Source of the DNA: Sphingobacterium prati
GTDB taxonomy: Bacteria; Bacteroidota; Bacteroidia; Sphingobacteriales; Sphingobacteriaceae
Direction: 5' to 3'
DNA length: 64,000 nt
Assembly (NCBI RefSeq): GCF_013167215.1
Contig: NZ_JABJWY010000035.1
Span: 279,753 to 343,752, forward strand
Positions 25,555 through 34,002 of this stretch are shown here, one piece after another (the stretch's first letter is position 1; the number at the start of each line of letters is the position of its first letter). The translations under genes and the position numbers were made by a program. A model generated the notes under the pieces. That model did no database searches. It worked only from the letters and a program-made list of their open reading frames with translations, and had not been told where the DNA came from.

Positions 25555-26868
25555 ATGAAAGTTTTAAAATTTGGTGGTACTTCAGTAGGAAGTGCAGTAC
25601 GTATCAAAGGGTTGTTGGATATTGTAAACCCTACGGAACGTCAGATCGTTGTGTTGTCCGCGGTAGCTGGAACGACAAATGCTTTAGTGGAAATCGGTCA
25701 GGCTTACACAGTAGGTAAGAAGGACGAGGCTAAGGATTTGATCAAGAAGCACAAGGATAAGTACGAAGACCTTATTAAGGAACTTTTTAATACTGAAGCT
25801 GGCTATAAAAATGGCAAGGAGCTCATTGATTATCATTTTAACCTAATTTCCAGCTTGGCAAATGAGCTGTTTACGCCAATTGAAGAAAAAATTATTTTGG
25901 CACAAGGGGAATTGATGTCTACCGCATTATGGCATTTTTACCTCAATGAAATCGGTATCTCATCCGTCTTGTTACCGGCATTGGATTTTATGAAAATCGA
26001 TGAGGACAATGAGCCAATGGTGGAATATATCGGTGAAAAATTGAGCACAATTTTGGCTCAGCACCCGGAGAATACTTTGTTTATCACACAGGGATTCATC
26101 TGTAGAAATTCATTTGGTGAAATTGATAACTTGCGCCGCGGTGGATCGGATTATACAGCTTCATTGATCGGAGCAGCTATCCGTGCCAATGAAGTTCAGA
26201 TCTGGACAGACATTGACGGTATGCACAACAACGATCCGCGTGTCGTAAAAGGAACCACGCCAATTGCGCATCTTAGCTTTGACGAGGCTGCCGAATTAGC
26301 TTATTTTGGGGCAAAAATATTGCATCCACAATCTGTATTTCCTGCACAAAAATACAATGTGCCGGTCCGTCTGTTAAATACGATGGAACCGAATGCCAAA
26401 GGAACATTAATTAGCAAAGATGGTGCACAAAAAGGTTGTATCAGGGCAATCGCTGCAAAAGACGGTATCACCGCCATTCATATTCATTCCTCAAGAATGT
26501 TACTTGCTTACGGTTTCTTGCGTCGCGTTTTCGAAATTTTCGAACGCTATAAAACACCTATCGATATGATTACTACTTCAGAAGTTGCGGTATCATTGAC
26601 CATAGATGATACGACAAATTTAGCCGATATTATTAAGGAAGTGGAAGACTTTGGTTCTGTTACCGTAGATGGCGATCAGACAATTGTCTGTGTTGTCGGT
26701 GACTTTGGTTTGAACAGCCACGGTTATGCCGCACGCGTACTTGATGCTGTAAAACATCTCCCGGTGCGCATGATTTCTTACGGTGGTTCGGACTTTAATG
26801 TGTCCATTCTTTTGAACTCAGATCATAAAACAGAGGCTTTACGTTCATTGCATAATCGTTTATTTTAA
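25555..26868 (+). CDS. lysC: Aspartokinase (monofunctional)
   Basis: Aspartokinase phosphorylates aspartate, the entry to lysine, threonine and methionine synthesis. The 437-residue monofunctional enzyme begins with MKVLKFGGTSVGSAVRIKG (the KFGGTSV signature), has FITQGFICRN, the RRGGSDYTASLIGAAI active-site segment and WTDIDGMHNNDPRV. Two ACT domains fill about residues 300-437 (HIHSSRMLLAYGFLRRVFEIF, VCVVGDFGLNSHGYAARVL), implying feedback control, probably by lysine given lysA next door. lysA starts 18 nt after its stop. A TAACTTTA box ends 2 nt before the ATG, hinting at a leaderless mRNA. Confidence 0.95.
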   Translation: MKVLKFGGTSVGSAVRIKGLLDIVNPTERQIVVLSAVAGTTNALVEIGQAYTVGKKDEAKDLIKKHKDKYEDLIKELFNTEAGYKNGKELIDYHFNLISSLANELFTPIEEKIILAQGELMSTALWHFYLNEIGISSVLLPALDFMKIDEDNEPMVEYIGEKLSTILAQHPENTLFITQGFICRNSFGEIDNLRRGGSDYTASLIGAAIRANEVQIWTDIDGMHNNDPRVVKGTTPIAHLSFDEAAELAYFGAKILHPQSVFPAQKYNVPVRLLNTMEPNAKGTLISKDGAQKGCIRAIAAKDGITAIHIHSSRMLLAYGFLRRVFEIFERYKTPIDMITTSEVAVSLTIDDTTNLADIIKEVEDFGSVTVDGDQTIVCVVGDFGLNSHGYAARVLDAVKHLPVRMISYGGSDFNVSILLNSDHKTEALRSLHNRLF

Positions 26869-26885
26869 GAAAGAAGCTTTTTTAT

Positions 26886-28046
26886 ATGATAAATACAGCT
26901 ATTGCGGCAAGATTTGGAGAAAAAGAAACGCCGTTTTATTACTACGACCTGGCCGTGTTAAACAAAACCTTGGAAGCAGCTTATGCAGCTTCTCATAAGA
27001 GAGGATTCCACGTTCATTATGCATTGAAGGCTAATTTTAACGATGTGTTACTCAAGGCAATTCAACAGATCGGCTTTGGGGCCGACTGTGTGAGTGGCAA
27101 TGAGGTGAAAAAGGCTATTGAGTGTGGCTTTGCACCGCAAAATATTACTTTTGCCGGTGTTGGAAAATCGGATAAGGAGATTAATTACGCACTACAGCAA
27201 AATATCTTTGCATTCAATGTAGAGTCTATTCAGGAGCTTGAAGTTATCAACGAACTGGCTTCAAAACAAGGTGTAAAAGCCAATGTTGCTTTGCGAATAA
27301 ATCCCAATGTTGATGCGCATACCCACCATTATATAACAACCGGACTCGACGAGAACAAATTTGGTATTCCAAATGCCGATTTAGAGAAATGCGCTGCTGT
27401 TCTTAAGAAATGTGATTTTATAGAGTTGGTAGGATTACACTTTCACGTGGGCTCTCAGATTACCGATATGACGGTATTCAAAAGTTTGTGTGTAAAAGTC
27501 AATGAGTGGAAGAACTGGTTTGAGGAACGCGGGACAAAGATACGTGTGTTGAACGTCGGTGGGGGGCTTGGGATAGACTATAAAGATCCGGATGGTAATC
27601 CGATTCCGGATTTTGAAACCTATTTCGATATTTTTGACCGTTTCTTGGAGCGCAAACCCCATCAGGAAGTTCATTTTGAGTTAGGTAGAGCTTTGGTTGC
27701 TCAGTGTGGAAGCTTAGTGAGCCGTGTATTATATGTCAAGAATGGCGTCAAGAAAAACTTTTTGGTACTGGACGCGGGAATGACTGAATTGATGCGTCCG
27801 GCTTTGTATCAGGCTTATCATAAAATGGAAAATATCAGTGAAGGCACGGGGGCGGAAGCGCTAAACTATGATGTTGTCGGGCCAATTTGTGAATCTTCGG
27901 ACTGCTTTGGAAAGGAAGTGCCTTTGCCCGTATCAAAACGTGGTGACCTGATCGCTATCCGTTCCGCTGGAGCCTATGGAGAAGTCATGGCCTCCCGCTA
28001 CAATTTGAGGGAGGAAATAAGATTTGTCTATAGTGAGCAATTGTAA
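26886..28046 (+). CDS. lysA: Diaminopimelate decarboxylase
   Basis: LysA decarboxylates meso-diaminopimelate to lysine, the last step of the pathway, using PLP. The 386-residue protein shows TPFYYYDLAVL, the PLP lysine Lys48 in VHYALKANFN, the ALRINPNVDAHTHHYITTG and GLHFHVGSQI segments, the phosphate-binding VGGGLGIDY, and CESSDCFGKE with the catalytic Cys. It forms a two-gene lysine operon with lysC and ends at a terminator. Confidence 0.96.
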   Translation: MINTAIAARFGEKETPFYYYDLAVLNKTLEAAYAASHKRGFHVHYALKANFNDVLLKAIQQIGFGADCVSGNEVKKAIECGFAPQNITFAGVGKSDKEINYALQQNIFAFNVESIQELEVINELASKQGVKANVALRINPNVDAHTHHYITTGLDENKFGIPNADLEKCAAVLKKCDFIELVGLHFHVGSQITDMTVFKSLCVKVNEWKNWFEERGTKIRVLNVGGGLGIDYKDPDGNPIPDFETYFDIFDRFLERKPHQEVHFELGRALVAQCGSLVSRVLYVKNGVKKNFLVLDAGMTELMRPALYQAYHKMENISEGTGAEALNYDVVGPICESSDCFGKEVPLPVSKRGDLIAIRSAGAYGEVMASRYNLREEIRFVYSEQL

Positions 28047-28075
28047 GCGCCAATTTTAGACGAAAACAGATTTAG

Positions 28076-28112
28076 AGAGCCGGTACATTTTATGAACCGG
28101 CTTTCGTTTTTT
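28076..28112 (+). terminator. Terminator of lysC-lysA
   Basis: Hairpin AGAGCCGGT/ACCGGCTTT (28076-28084 with 28096-28104, one G-T pair) followed by CGTTTTTT. An in-frame ATG at 28092 lies in its loop, which argues against that ATG as the start of the next gene. Confidence 0.75.
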
Positions 28113-28130
28113 CGTTTATCGATATCTGAA

Positions 28131-28913
28131 ATGTCTTTTGTATACTTGTTTATGCTTACAGCAATAGAATTTCCGGTTACTATTGATCTATTTGGAAAAA
28201 CCTTTCTCTTACATCCGTTTATGGAAGGATTAGGGATGTTTATGGGGATGCGCTATTATCAGCTGCTGAAATGGAAGGATAAGGAGAGTTTAGGGCATAC
28301 CAATTCACTTTTGATTGTTATAGCGGCGGCCTTAGGCGCCTTGATCGGATCCCATACCATTGGTTCGCTGGAACGTCCCGAGGAATTGTTGAGTGCAGTG
28401 AGCAAAATACGTTACATCTGGTTAAATAATACCATTGTAGGCGGTCTGGCCGGCGGACTGCTCGGGGTGGAACTGATAAAAAAAATCTTGGGCAAAAAAG
28501 AGAGTACCGGTGATCTGATGGTATTTCCCCTGATTGTTGCGATTATGATTGGCAGGATAGGCTGTTTTTATACAGGGATATTTGAGCAGACCTATGGCTT
28601 GCCTACGGAATGCCCAGTGGGGATGTACCTTGGTGATGCTTATCGAAGACATCCGGTAGCGTTATACGAAATTGCATTTTTGATCTTGCTATTTATTTCA
28701 TTACAGTGGTTTAAACGAAGATTTATATTCCAAAATGGCGTCCTCTTTCAGCTTTTTATGCTCAGTTATTTTAATTTTCGTTTTTTATTGGATTTTATCA
28801 AGCCAAGGGCAATCATTCTTTTTGGGATGAGTACCATACAAATTACCTGTCTTATCGTGATAATTTATTATATTTATTTATTGAAGAATGCGCATATAGA
28901 AAGGAAGGTCTAA
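28131..28913 (+). CDS. Divergent Lgt-family (prolipoprotein diacylglyceryl transferase-like) membrane protein
   Basis: A 260-residue polytopic membrane protein of the Lgt family, seven or so helices. Kept features are LHPFMEGLGMFMGMRYY, the signature start GRIGCFYTG (residues 141-149), HPVALYE and NFRFLLDF. Residues that canonical Lgt needs are altered: the usual HGG is VGG, the signature N-F-x-N-x-E reads C-F-Y-T-G-I, and the C-terminal R-F-x-x-E is R-F-x-x-D. It is therefore unlikely to be the housekeeping Lgt, but may still bind phosphatidylglycerol. It heads a tight operon with a small membrane protein (3-nt gap) and a radical SAM enzyme. I prefer the ATG at 28131 because the one at 28092 sits in the lysA terminator loop; 28152 is also possible. 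Confidence 0.82.
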   Translation: MSFVYLFMLTAIEFPVTIDLFGKTFLLHPFMEGLGMFMGMRYYQLLKWKDKESLGHTNSLLIVIAAALGALIGSHTIGSLERPEELLSAVSKIRYIWLNNTIVGGLAGGLLGVELIKKILGKKESTGDLMVFPLIVAIMIGRIGCFYTGIFEQTYGLPTECPVGMYLGDAYRRHPVALYEIAFLILLFISLQWFKRRFIFQNGVLFQLFMLSYFNFRFLLDFIKPRAIILFGMSTIQITCLIVIIYYIYLLKNAHIERKV

Positions 28914-28916
28914 ATT

Positions 28917-29153
28917 ATGTATTTACTTGAAGGGTCATTTGGTTCGGAAAACACAGCTACGTTAGGTCTGTTTTTACTGTTTGGGGGTGCTATAGTCATT
29001 GGAATAGCACTTTTGGTTATCATCATCGGTTCGATTATGAAATCCAATAATAAGGAATCTACATTTAACGTTAACCCTTGGCTGAAAGTATTATTGGGTG
29101 GTATCGGAGCAATGATAACTGGCGGGGTTGCCTGTGGAATAGCACTAAATTAA
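28917..29153 (+). CDS. Small two-helix membrane protein
   Basis: A 78-residue protein with two predicted membrane helices: about 17-40 (LGLFLLFGGAIVIGIALLVIIIGSI) and 57-77 (WLKVLLGGIGAMITGGVACGIAL), joined by a short polar loop SNNKESTFNVNP. It is not recognised. It begins 3 nt after the Lgt-like stop and ends 13 nt before the radical SAM gene, so it is surely part of that operon. It could be a subunit, a chaperone or even the protein modified by its neighbours; all of that is inference. The gene is real by position and coding character. Confidence 0.78.
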   Translation: MYLLEGSFGSENTATLGLFLLFGGAIVIGIALLVIIIGSIMKSNNKESTFNVNPWLKVLLGGIGAMITGGVACGIALN

Positions 29154-29166
29154 TAGCGATAGATAT

Positions 29167-30570
29167 ATGCCAGTTAGAAATTACGCTTATTACGATTACA
29201 CCATCAGTTTGTGCCCGACTTGCCTTTCGCGTGTAGGTGCAAAGATTATCATCGAAGATGAAAAGGTCTTTATGACCAAAAATTGCCCTGATCACGGTTT
29301 TTTCAAAACCTTGATCGCAACCGATGTGGAATACTATAAAAATATCCGGAACTATAATAAGGCATCTGAGACACCGCTAAAATTTGAAAATGAGGTCCAC
29401 TATGGCTGCCCCTATGATTGCGGTTTATGCGTCGATCACGAGCAGCATAGCTGCCTTTCTATCGTTGAAGTGACCGACCGTTGCAATCTGACATGTCCGA
29501 CTTGCTACGCCATGTCCTCACCACACTATGGCAGACATCGTTCGCTCGAAGAAATCGAACGTATGTTTGACAAGATCGTTGAAAGCGAAGGTGAGCCGGA
29601 TGTCGTTCAGATCAGTGGGGGAGAGCCAACCATTCACCCGGAGTTTTTTAAGATACTGGATATCGCAAAGACCAAGCCGATAAAGCATTTGATGCTGAAT
29701 ACCAATGGTATCCGGATTGCAAATGACCCGGGATTTGCTGAACAACTTGCAACCTACGCACCGGAATTTGAAATTTATCTGCAATTTGATTCTTTCCGTC
29801 CGGAAGTGCTTGAGAAGTTTCGGGGAAAGGATCTGACTGATGTACGCAAAAAGGCCATTGAAAAGCTCAATGCGTTAAATCTGAGCACAACCCTTGTCGT
29901 AGTTTTGGAAAAGGGTACCAACGACGATGAAATAGGAGAAATATTGGATTATGCCCTGAATCAACCTTGTGTGCGTGGCGTAACCTTCCAGCCGGTGGAG
30001 ATTGCCGGACGAAACGCACAGGATGCTCAACAGTATAAAATGACACTGACGGAGGTTCGGCAGGAAATCCTGGATCAGTACCCCTTGTTGAACCCGCATG
30101 ATATTATTCCTGTTCCCTGTAACCCGGATGCCCTGGCTATGGGCTATGTGCTTAAGATCGGTGAGGAAAAGATTCCACTGACACGACATATTGATCCTGC
30201 TGTACTGTTAAATAATCAATCCCGTAATACCATTGTATACGAGCAGGATACCGGTGTTCAGATGCAGTTGCTGGATATTTTTAGTACCGGTATTTCGGTG
30301 GATAAAGTAAAACCCAAAGTGAATCAATTGCTATGCTGCCTACCCGAAGTGTGTGCTCCTGAACTTGATTATGACAATCTTTTCCGGATTATTATCATGA
30401 ATTTTATGGATGCGCATGATTTCGATGTGCGTGCGGTTAAAAAATCCTGCGTCCATATTGTTAACAAAGATTTAAAGTTAATCCCTTTTGAGACCATGAA
30501 TCTCTTTTACCGTGATGACAAGGTCAAGCGCCTCGAGGAACTTAAATTATCGGATGCTATTCGATTTTAA
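29167..30570 (+). CDS. Multi-cysteine radical SAM enzyme, MJ0619/Tes-like superfamily
   Basis: The 467-residue product is a radical SAM enzyme. The SAM-cluster motif C106-NLT-C110-PT-C113 sits in VTDRCNLTCPTCYA, followed by ISGGEPTIHPEF. An N-terminal zinc-ribbon-like part has CPTC (16-19) and CPDHG (40-44), then GCPYDCGLCVDHEQHSC (80-96). The C-terminus adds more Cys (CCLPEVC, 390-396; C428) and ends LKLIPFETMNLFYR. This layout matches the archaeal MJ0619 group, whose M. jannaschii member is tetraether lipid synthase, an enzyme with several extra iron-sulfur clusters that joins lipid chains. Here it is encoded with a divergent Lgt-like protein and a small membrane protein. A lipid- or lipoprotein-modifying job is my inference; the substrate is unknown. 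Confidence 0.88.
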   Translation: MPVRNYAYYDYTISLCPTCLSRVGAKIIIEDEKVFMTKNCPDHGFFKTLIATDVEYYKNIRNYNKASETPLKFENEVHYGCPYDCGLCVDHEQHSCLSIVEVTDRCNLTCPTCYAMSSPHYGRHRSLEEIERMFDKIVESEGEPDVVQISGGEPTIHPEFFKILDIAKTKPIKHLMLNTNGIRIANDPGFAEQLATYAPEFEIYLQFDSFRPEVLEKFRGKDLTDVRKKAIEKLNALNLSTTLVVVLEKGTNDDEIGEILDYALNQPCVRGVTFQPVEIAGRNAQDAQQYKMTLTEVRQEILDQYPLLNPHDIIPVPCNPDALAMGYVLKIGEEKIPLTRHIDPAVLLNNQSRNTIVYEQDTGVQMQLLDIFSTGISVDKVKPKVNQLLCCLPEVCAPELDYDNLFRIIIMNFMDAHDFDVRAVKKSCVHIVNKDLKLIPFETMNLFYRDDKVKRLEELKLSDAIRF

Positions 30571-30691
30571 GCTTGGATAAACTATTTTTGTTGGAAAATA
30601 ATAGGATGGACTTTTTCTCTGCAATCTCCTTGTGTAGTGTTTCTTGAGGATCGGACAGGCTATTATTGAAAGAGATTAATAATTTGGGAAT

Positions 30692-33034
30692 ATGAAATTG
30701 AGCAGCGTTAAGCATTTCATTACTGTTATCAGTTTGTTGATATTAAATCTCTACGCCTTCGGACAAGATTCGGTGCAGGTAAGAAGAGGAGTGGACAATA
30801 CCGACAGATCGGTATCACATACGGGAATAAATAGAAGATTCAGTACCGATTCGACTCGAGTGGGGAATGATTCGTTACGCAATGATCTACGGAAAGTCAA
30901 TCTGACGTTCTTGTCCAATATTCGTGCGGCATCAATGGCGGAGTTTGTTGCTCAGTTAAATGAAAAATCCAATTCATATGCAGCGGCTAGTGGCAATTCA
31001 GCAAAAGATTCTGTTACGGCAGTAAAAAACTCAATTTCCGAAGAAATTAGACAGCTGAGGTCTATTAAAGGGAGCATTGCAAATTATTCCGGCAGTTTAA
31101 GTAGCACGCAAGATCAGATCCGGGGTATCATCAATCGATATGATATTAGTGCCAGCAATCACTCGCGCGCTCATCAATATCTTAATAATGCCCAACTTCG
31201 GCTAGCGGCAAAGGTGGATTCCCTCGAATCGATCAATCGTACAATTGATGAGCTTATCATAAAGGATCAGCGGCATCTTAATAGATTAGACCTGATTTCA
31301 GAAACAAAAGCTGTAGCTAAGATGTCGGATTCCGTATCGGTCAGAAAATCGATTTGGAAAGCAAATACAACGAGTATTTCAAAAGATGTGTTGTTAGACA
31401 ATATTCGCAGTAACTATAAGAATAACAAATCCATCGACAAATATGTCAATCGCACGGATTGGGCGAGCCGGATCTTGTTGATCGTGCTTGGATTGGCTTA
31501 TTGTTATTGGATTGTAAGGGTTGCTTATATCTTGAAACAGAAAGATCCGGAAAATAAGCTTGCCATCGATGCCATTGTCGGAAAAACCATTATTTTGCTG
31601 CTGACATTATTGCCTTTTGTCAATTTCTTTACACCGACCTTCATTTTACAGGCCTCTCAGCTGGTGATCATGTTAATCTTCATGTTTTTATTGCGGCATA
31701 AAATGACGGGACAGCAACGCAAGATTGCCCTGATTCTGATCATCTTTTACCTATTGGATGTCTTTGTCAATATGATCGTAAGTGATGATCTGTTTTTGCG
31801 TATTATCTGTATCGGCTTTAATCTGATCGCATTGGGATTGGTAAGTTATACTAAACGACGTATCAAGAACTCGGAGAGCCCGGGGTATATCAGCAATTTT
31901 ATCTACGTGGTGTTTGCTGTTTTAAATATCACGGCGATTACATTGAATGTCATTGGACATGTAGAGCATTCACGCAGCTTTAGCATTGCATGTGCAGTTG
32001 GTTTGGTACAGTCATTTACCTTACAGTATTTTGCGGATATGATCAAAGCAGATGTCCGCAACCAATTCAAAAAGGATCGTTTGGTGTCGGGATTCTGGAT
32101 GCGCTTTAATGAGCAGCGTACCTTGGCGATTATAACAGAGATCCTTCGGATTGTATGTGTCCTGTTAGCAATTATTGTCTTGGCGAATAACCTTCAGTTT
32201 ATTGAAACCTTGTTGGAACTTAGTGAAACGTTTTTTAGCAAGGTGCGTAGCATCGGTAGCATCTCCTTTACCTTAGGGAATCTGGTTGTTGCGGTCCTGC
32301 TCTTGCTCGTGGCCAATTGGTTTCAGAAGAATATCAGTCTTATTGTACTCGGCGGTGAAGATGGTCAGTTAAATCAGGCCTATAATCAGAAAATGACGCT
32401 TTTTCCGTTATTTCGTTTGGCGATTATTCTGATCGGCTTTTTTATGGCTATTTCGGCTTTAGGTATGAGTCTTGACAAACTTACTGTCGTCATTGGAGCA
32501 CTGAGTGTGGGGATCGGTTTAGGGATGCAAAATATCATTAATAATTTTGTGTCGGGGATCATTCTCGTTTTTGATAAGCCTTTCCGTGTAGGTGACCAGA
32601 TTGAGCTGGCGGATAAAAAAGGGCGTGTTAAGGAGATCGGTATTCGTGCCAGTGTATTGAAAACTGCTGATGGTGCCGATGTGATTATTCCCAACGGTGA
32701 TTTACTTTCAGGCAGGGTTGTTAACTGGACGCTATCTCAAGAGTATAGCAAAGCAAGTTTTGTGCTTCATATTGATCGGAAGGCAGACCTTGATCAGGCG
32801 AAGCAATGGATTAATGATGCGATGACGGCGAGTCCATATTTTGTCAAAGAACGGGATAGCGGCATCAGTGTGCAAGACATCAGCGAAGAAATGATCTATT
32901 TAAGCGTTTCCTGCTGGGTGAATTTCGCCGCGAATGTCTCATCTTTTAAAAATGATGTGCTGATTATCCTTTACAAGCAGTTTGAAGAAAAAGGATTGAA
33001 ATTCTATAGTATCCTATCTCCTAAAAATAATTAA
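30692..33034 (+). CDS. MscS-family mechanosensitive channel, large form
   Basis: A 780-residue mechanosensitive channel of the YbdG/MscK-like size class. It has a signal peptide (MKLSSVKHFITVISLLILNLYAFGQ), a periplasmic coiled-coil-rich part to about residue 250, about ten membrane helices, and the MscS core near residues 590-700: VVIGALSVGIGLGMQNIINNFVSGIILVFDKPFRVGDQIEL then RASVLKTADGADVIIPNGDLL. Such channels open under membrane tension to release solutes. It follows the radical SAM gene by 121 nt in the same direction without a terminator, so co-transcription is possible, but a shared function is not implied. Confidence 0.93.
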   Translation: MKLSSVKHFITVISLLILNLYAFGQDSVQVRRGVDNTDRSVSHTGINRRFSTDSTRVGNDSLRNDLRKVNLTFLSNIRAASMAEFVAQLNEKSNSYAAASGNSAKDSVTAVKNSISEEIRQLRSIKGSIANYSGSLSSTQDQIRGIINRYDISASNHSRAHQYLNNAQLRLAAKVDSLESINRTIDELIIKDQRHLNRLDLISETKAVAKMSDSVSVRKSIWKANTTSISKDVLLDNIRSNYKNNKSIDKYVNRTDWASRILLIVLGLAYCYWIVRVAYILKQKDPENKLAIDAIVGKTIILLLTLLPFVNFFTPTFILQASQLVIMLIFMFLLRHKMTGQQRKIALILIIFYLLDVFVNMIVSDDLFLRIICIGFNLIALGLVSYTKRRIKNSESPGYISNFIYVVFAVLNITAITLNVIGHVEHSRSFSIACAVGLVQSFTLQYFADMIKADVRNQFKKDRLVSGFWMRFNEQRTLAIITEILRIVCVLLAIIVLANNLQFIETLLELSETFFSKVRSIGSISFTLGNLVVAVLLLLVANWFQKNISLIVLGGEDGQLNQAYNQKMTLFPLFRLAIILIGFFMAISALGMSLDKLTVVIGALSVGIGLGMQNIINNFVSGIILVFDKPFRVGDQIELADKKGRVKEIGIRASVLKTADGADVIIPNGDLLSGRVVNWTLSQEYSKASFVLHIDRKADLDQAKQWINDAMTASPYFVKERDSGISVQDISEEMIYLSVSCWVNFAANVSSFKNDVLIILYKQFEEKGLKFYSILSPKNN

Positions 33035-33065
33035 AAGAGTTTGTTAGCCGTTGTCGTGTCGCGGA

Positions 33066-33896
33066 TTATTTCGTCTGCAGTTTTCTATAGGTTGTTGGAC
33101 TGTATCCCTTCGTACGCTTATAGAAATGGGACAAATGGCTTTCATCAACAAATCCTAATTCCTGAGCAATCTGTTTTAGTGTGTATGCGGTAGATTTAAG
33201 CCTATGTTCGATTAATTCAATGCGGTACATGTTGATGTAGTCTCTTAGGCTACTGCCAAAGTTTCTCTTAAAATAGATGCCAAAATAAGTCGGAGCGATA
33301 TTAAATTTCTGTGCGATTGTTTTTATCTGAAGATATTCAGGCGTGAAAATATGCTGATGGATGTACGCTGCAATTGAACTGTCCATTTGAACAGTATGTT
33401 TTTGCGGTAAACGCTGCATTTCCGATATTTCTTTATAAAGACCAAAAATAGCAACAAGTTGATCAAATAACCATTCGGATGCTTGGTTGGCCTCCGCAAT
33501 ACTGTATAATCTGACCGCCTCCATCATGTGGAAGTAGATCAGACGATCGTGCTCCGTCAGGACAAGTTTGCTTTCCCTTAGTCCTCTGTCGTTCATTAAC
33601 TCCATAATCCGGGCGTATAATTTTTGCTGACGCCCATTCCGCCGAAAATAGTTGTCCGTAAAAAGAATGAACAGGAAATGTGTTTTTTCGTAGATGTTAA
33701 AGTAGTGCCTATCTGCAGGACTCACAAGAAAAATATCGCCACGTTCGTAATCCAATTCAAATTTATTGATGACCTGCTTCCCACGTCCGGCACGAATGTA
33801 AACTAATTCATAGTAATTCTGCTCATGCATGGGTAGCTGAAAGGTATCTTCCACAAATTCGCTGATCAATAACGGTTCAAATTGTTTTTTTCGCAT
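33066..33896 (-). CDS. AraC-family transcriptional regulator
   Basis: A 276-residue AraC/XylS regulator: an N-terminal cupin-like sensor (ELVYIRAGRGKQVINKFELDYERGDIFLVSPADRHYF) and a C-terminal double helix-turn-helix with FNIAPTYFGIYFKRNFGSSLRDYINMYRIE and LKQIAQELGFVDESHLSHFYKRTKGYSPTTYRK. The ATG at 33894-33896 (MRKKQFEPLLI) is chosen because the longer frame upstream crosses the divergent promoter region and reads as non-protein. It faces away from an AEC-family transporter gene, with a palindrome between them, so it most likely controls that transporter and itself. The ligand is unknown. Confidence 0.9.
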   Translation of the reverse strand: MRKKQFEPLLISEFVEDTFQLPMHEQNYYELVYIRAGRGKQVINKFELDYERGDIFLVSPADRHYFNIYEKTHFLFILFTDNYFRRNGRQQKLYARIMELMNDRGLRESKLVLTEHDRLIYFHMMEAVRLYSIAEANQASEWLFDQLVAIFGLYKEISEMQRLPQKHTVQMDSSIAAYIHQHIFTPEYLQIKTIAQKFNIAPTYFGIYFKRNFGSSLRDYINMYRIELIEHRLKSTAYTLKQIAQELGFVDESHLSHFYKRTKGYSPTTYRKLQTK

Positions 33897-33927
33897 GTTC
33901 TTTTGATAGATAGTGCTAAATGTACAT

Positions 33928-33954
33928 AAAAAACATGTATTTATACATGTTTTT
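33928..33954. promoter_or_regulatory. Palindromic operator candidate between araC-type regulator and AEC transporter
   Basis: Perfect 12-bp inverted repeat AAAAACATGTAT-tt-ATACATGTTTTT (33929-33940, 33943-33954) in the 106-bp divergent gap. Such a dyad suits a dimeric regulator or, with its T-run, a hairpin; the location favours an operator. Confidence 0.5.
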
Positions 33955-34002
33955 CCTAGGACTACTATTGCACTTTTGTGTTGTCTTAATTGTAGGAAAA
34001 AC

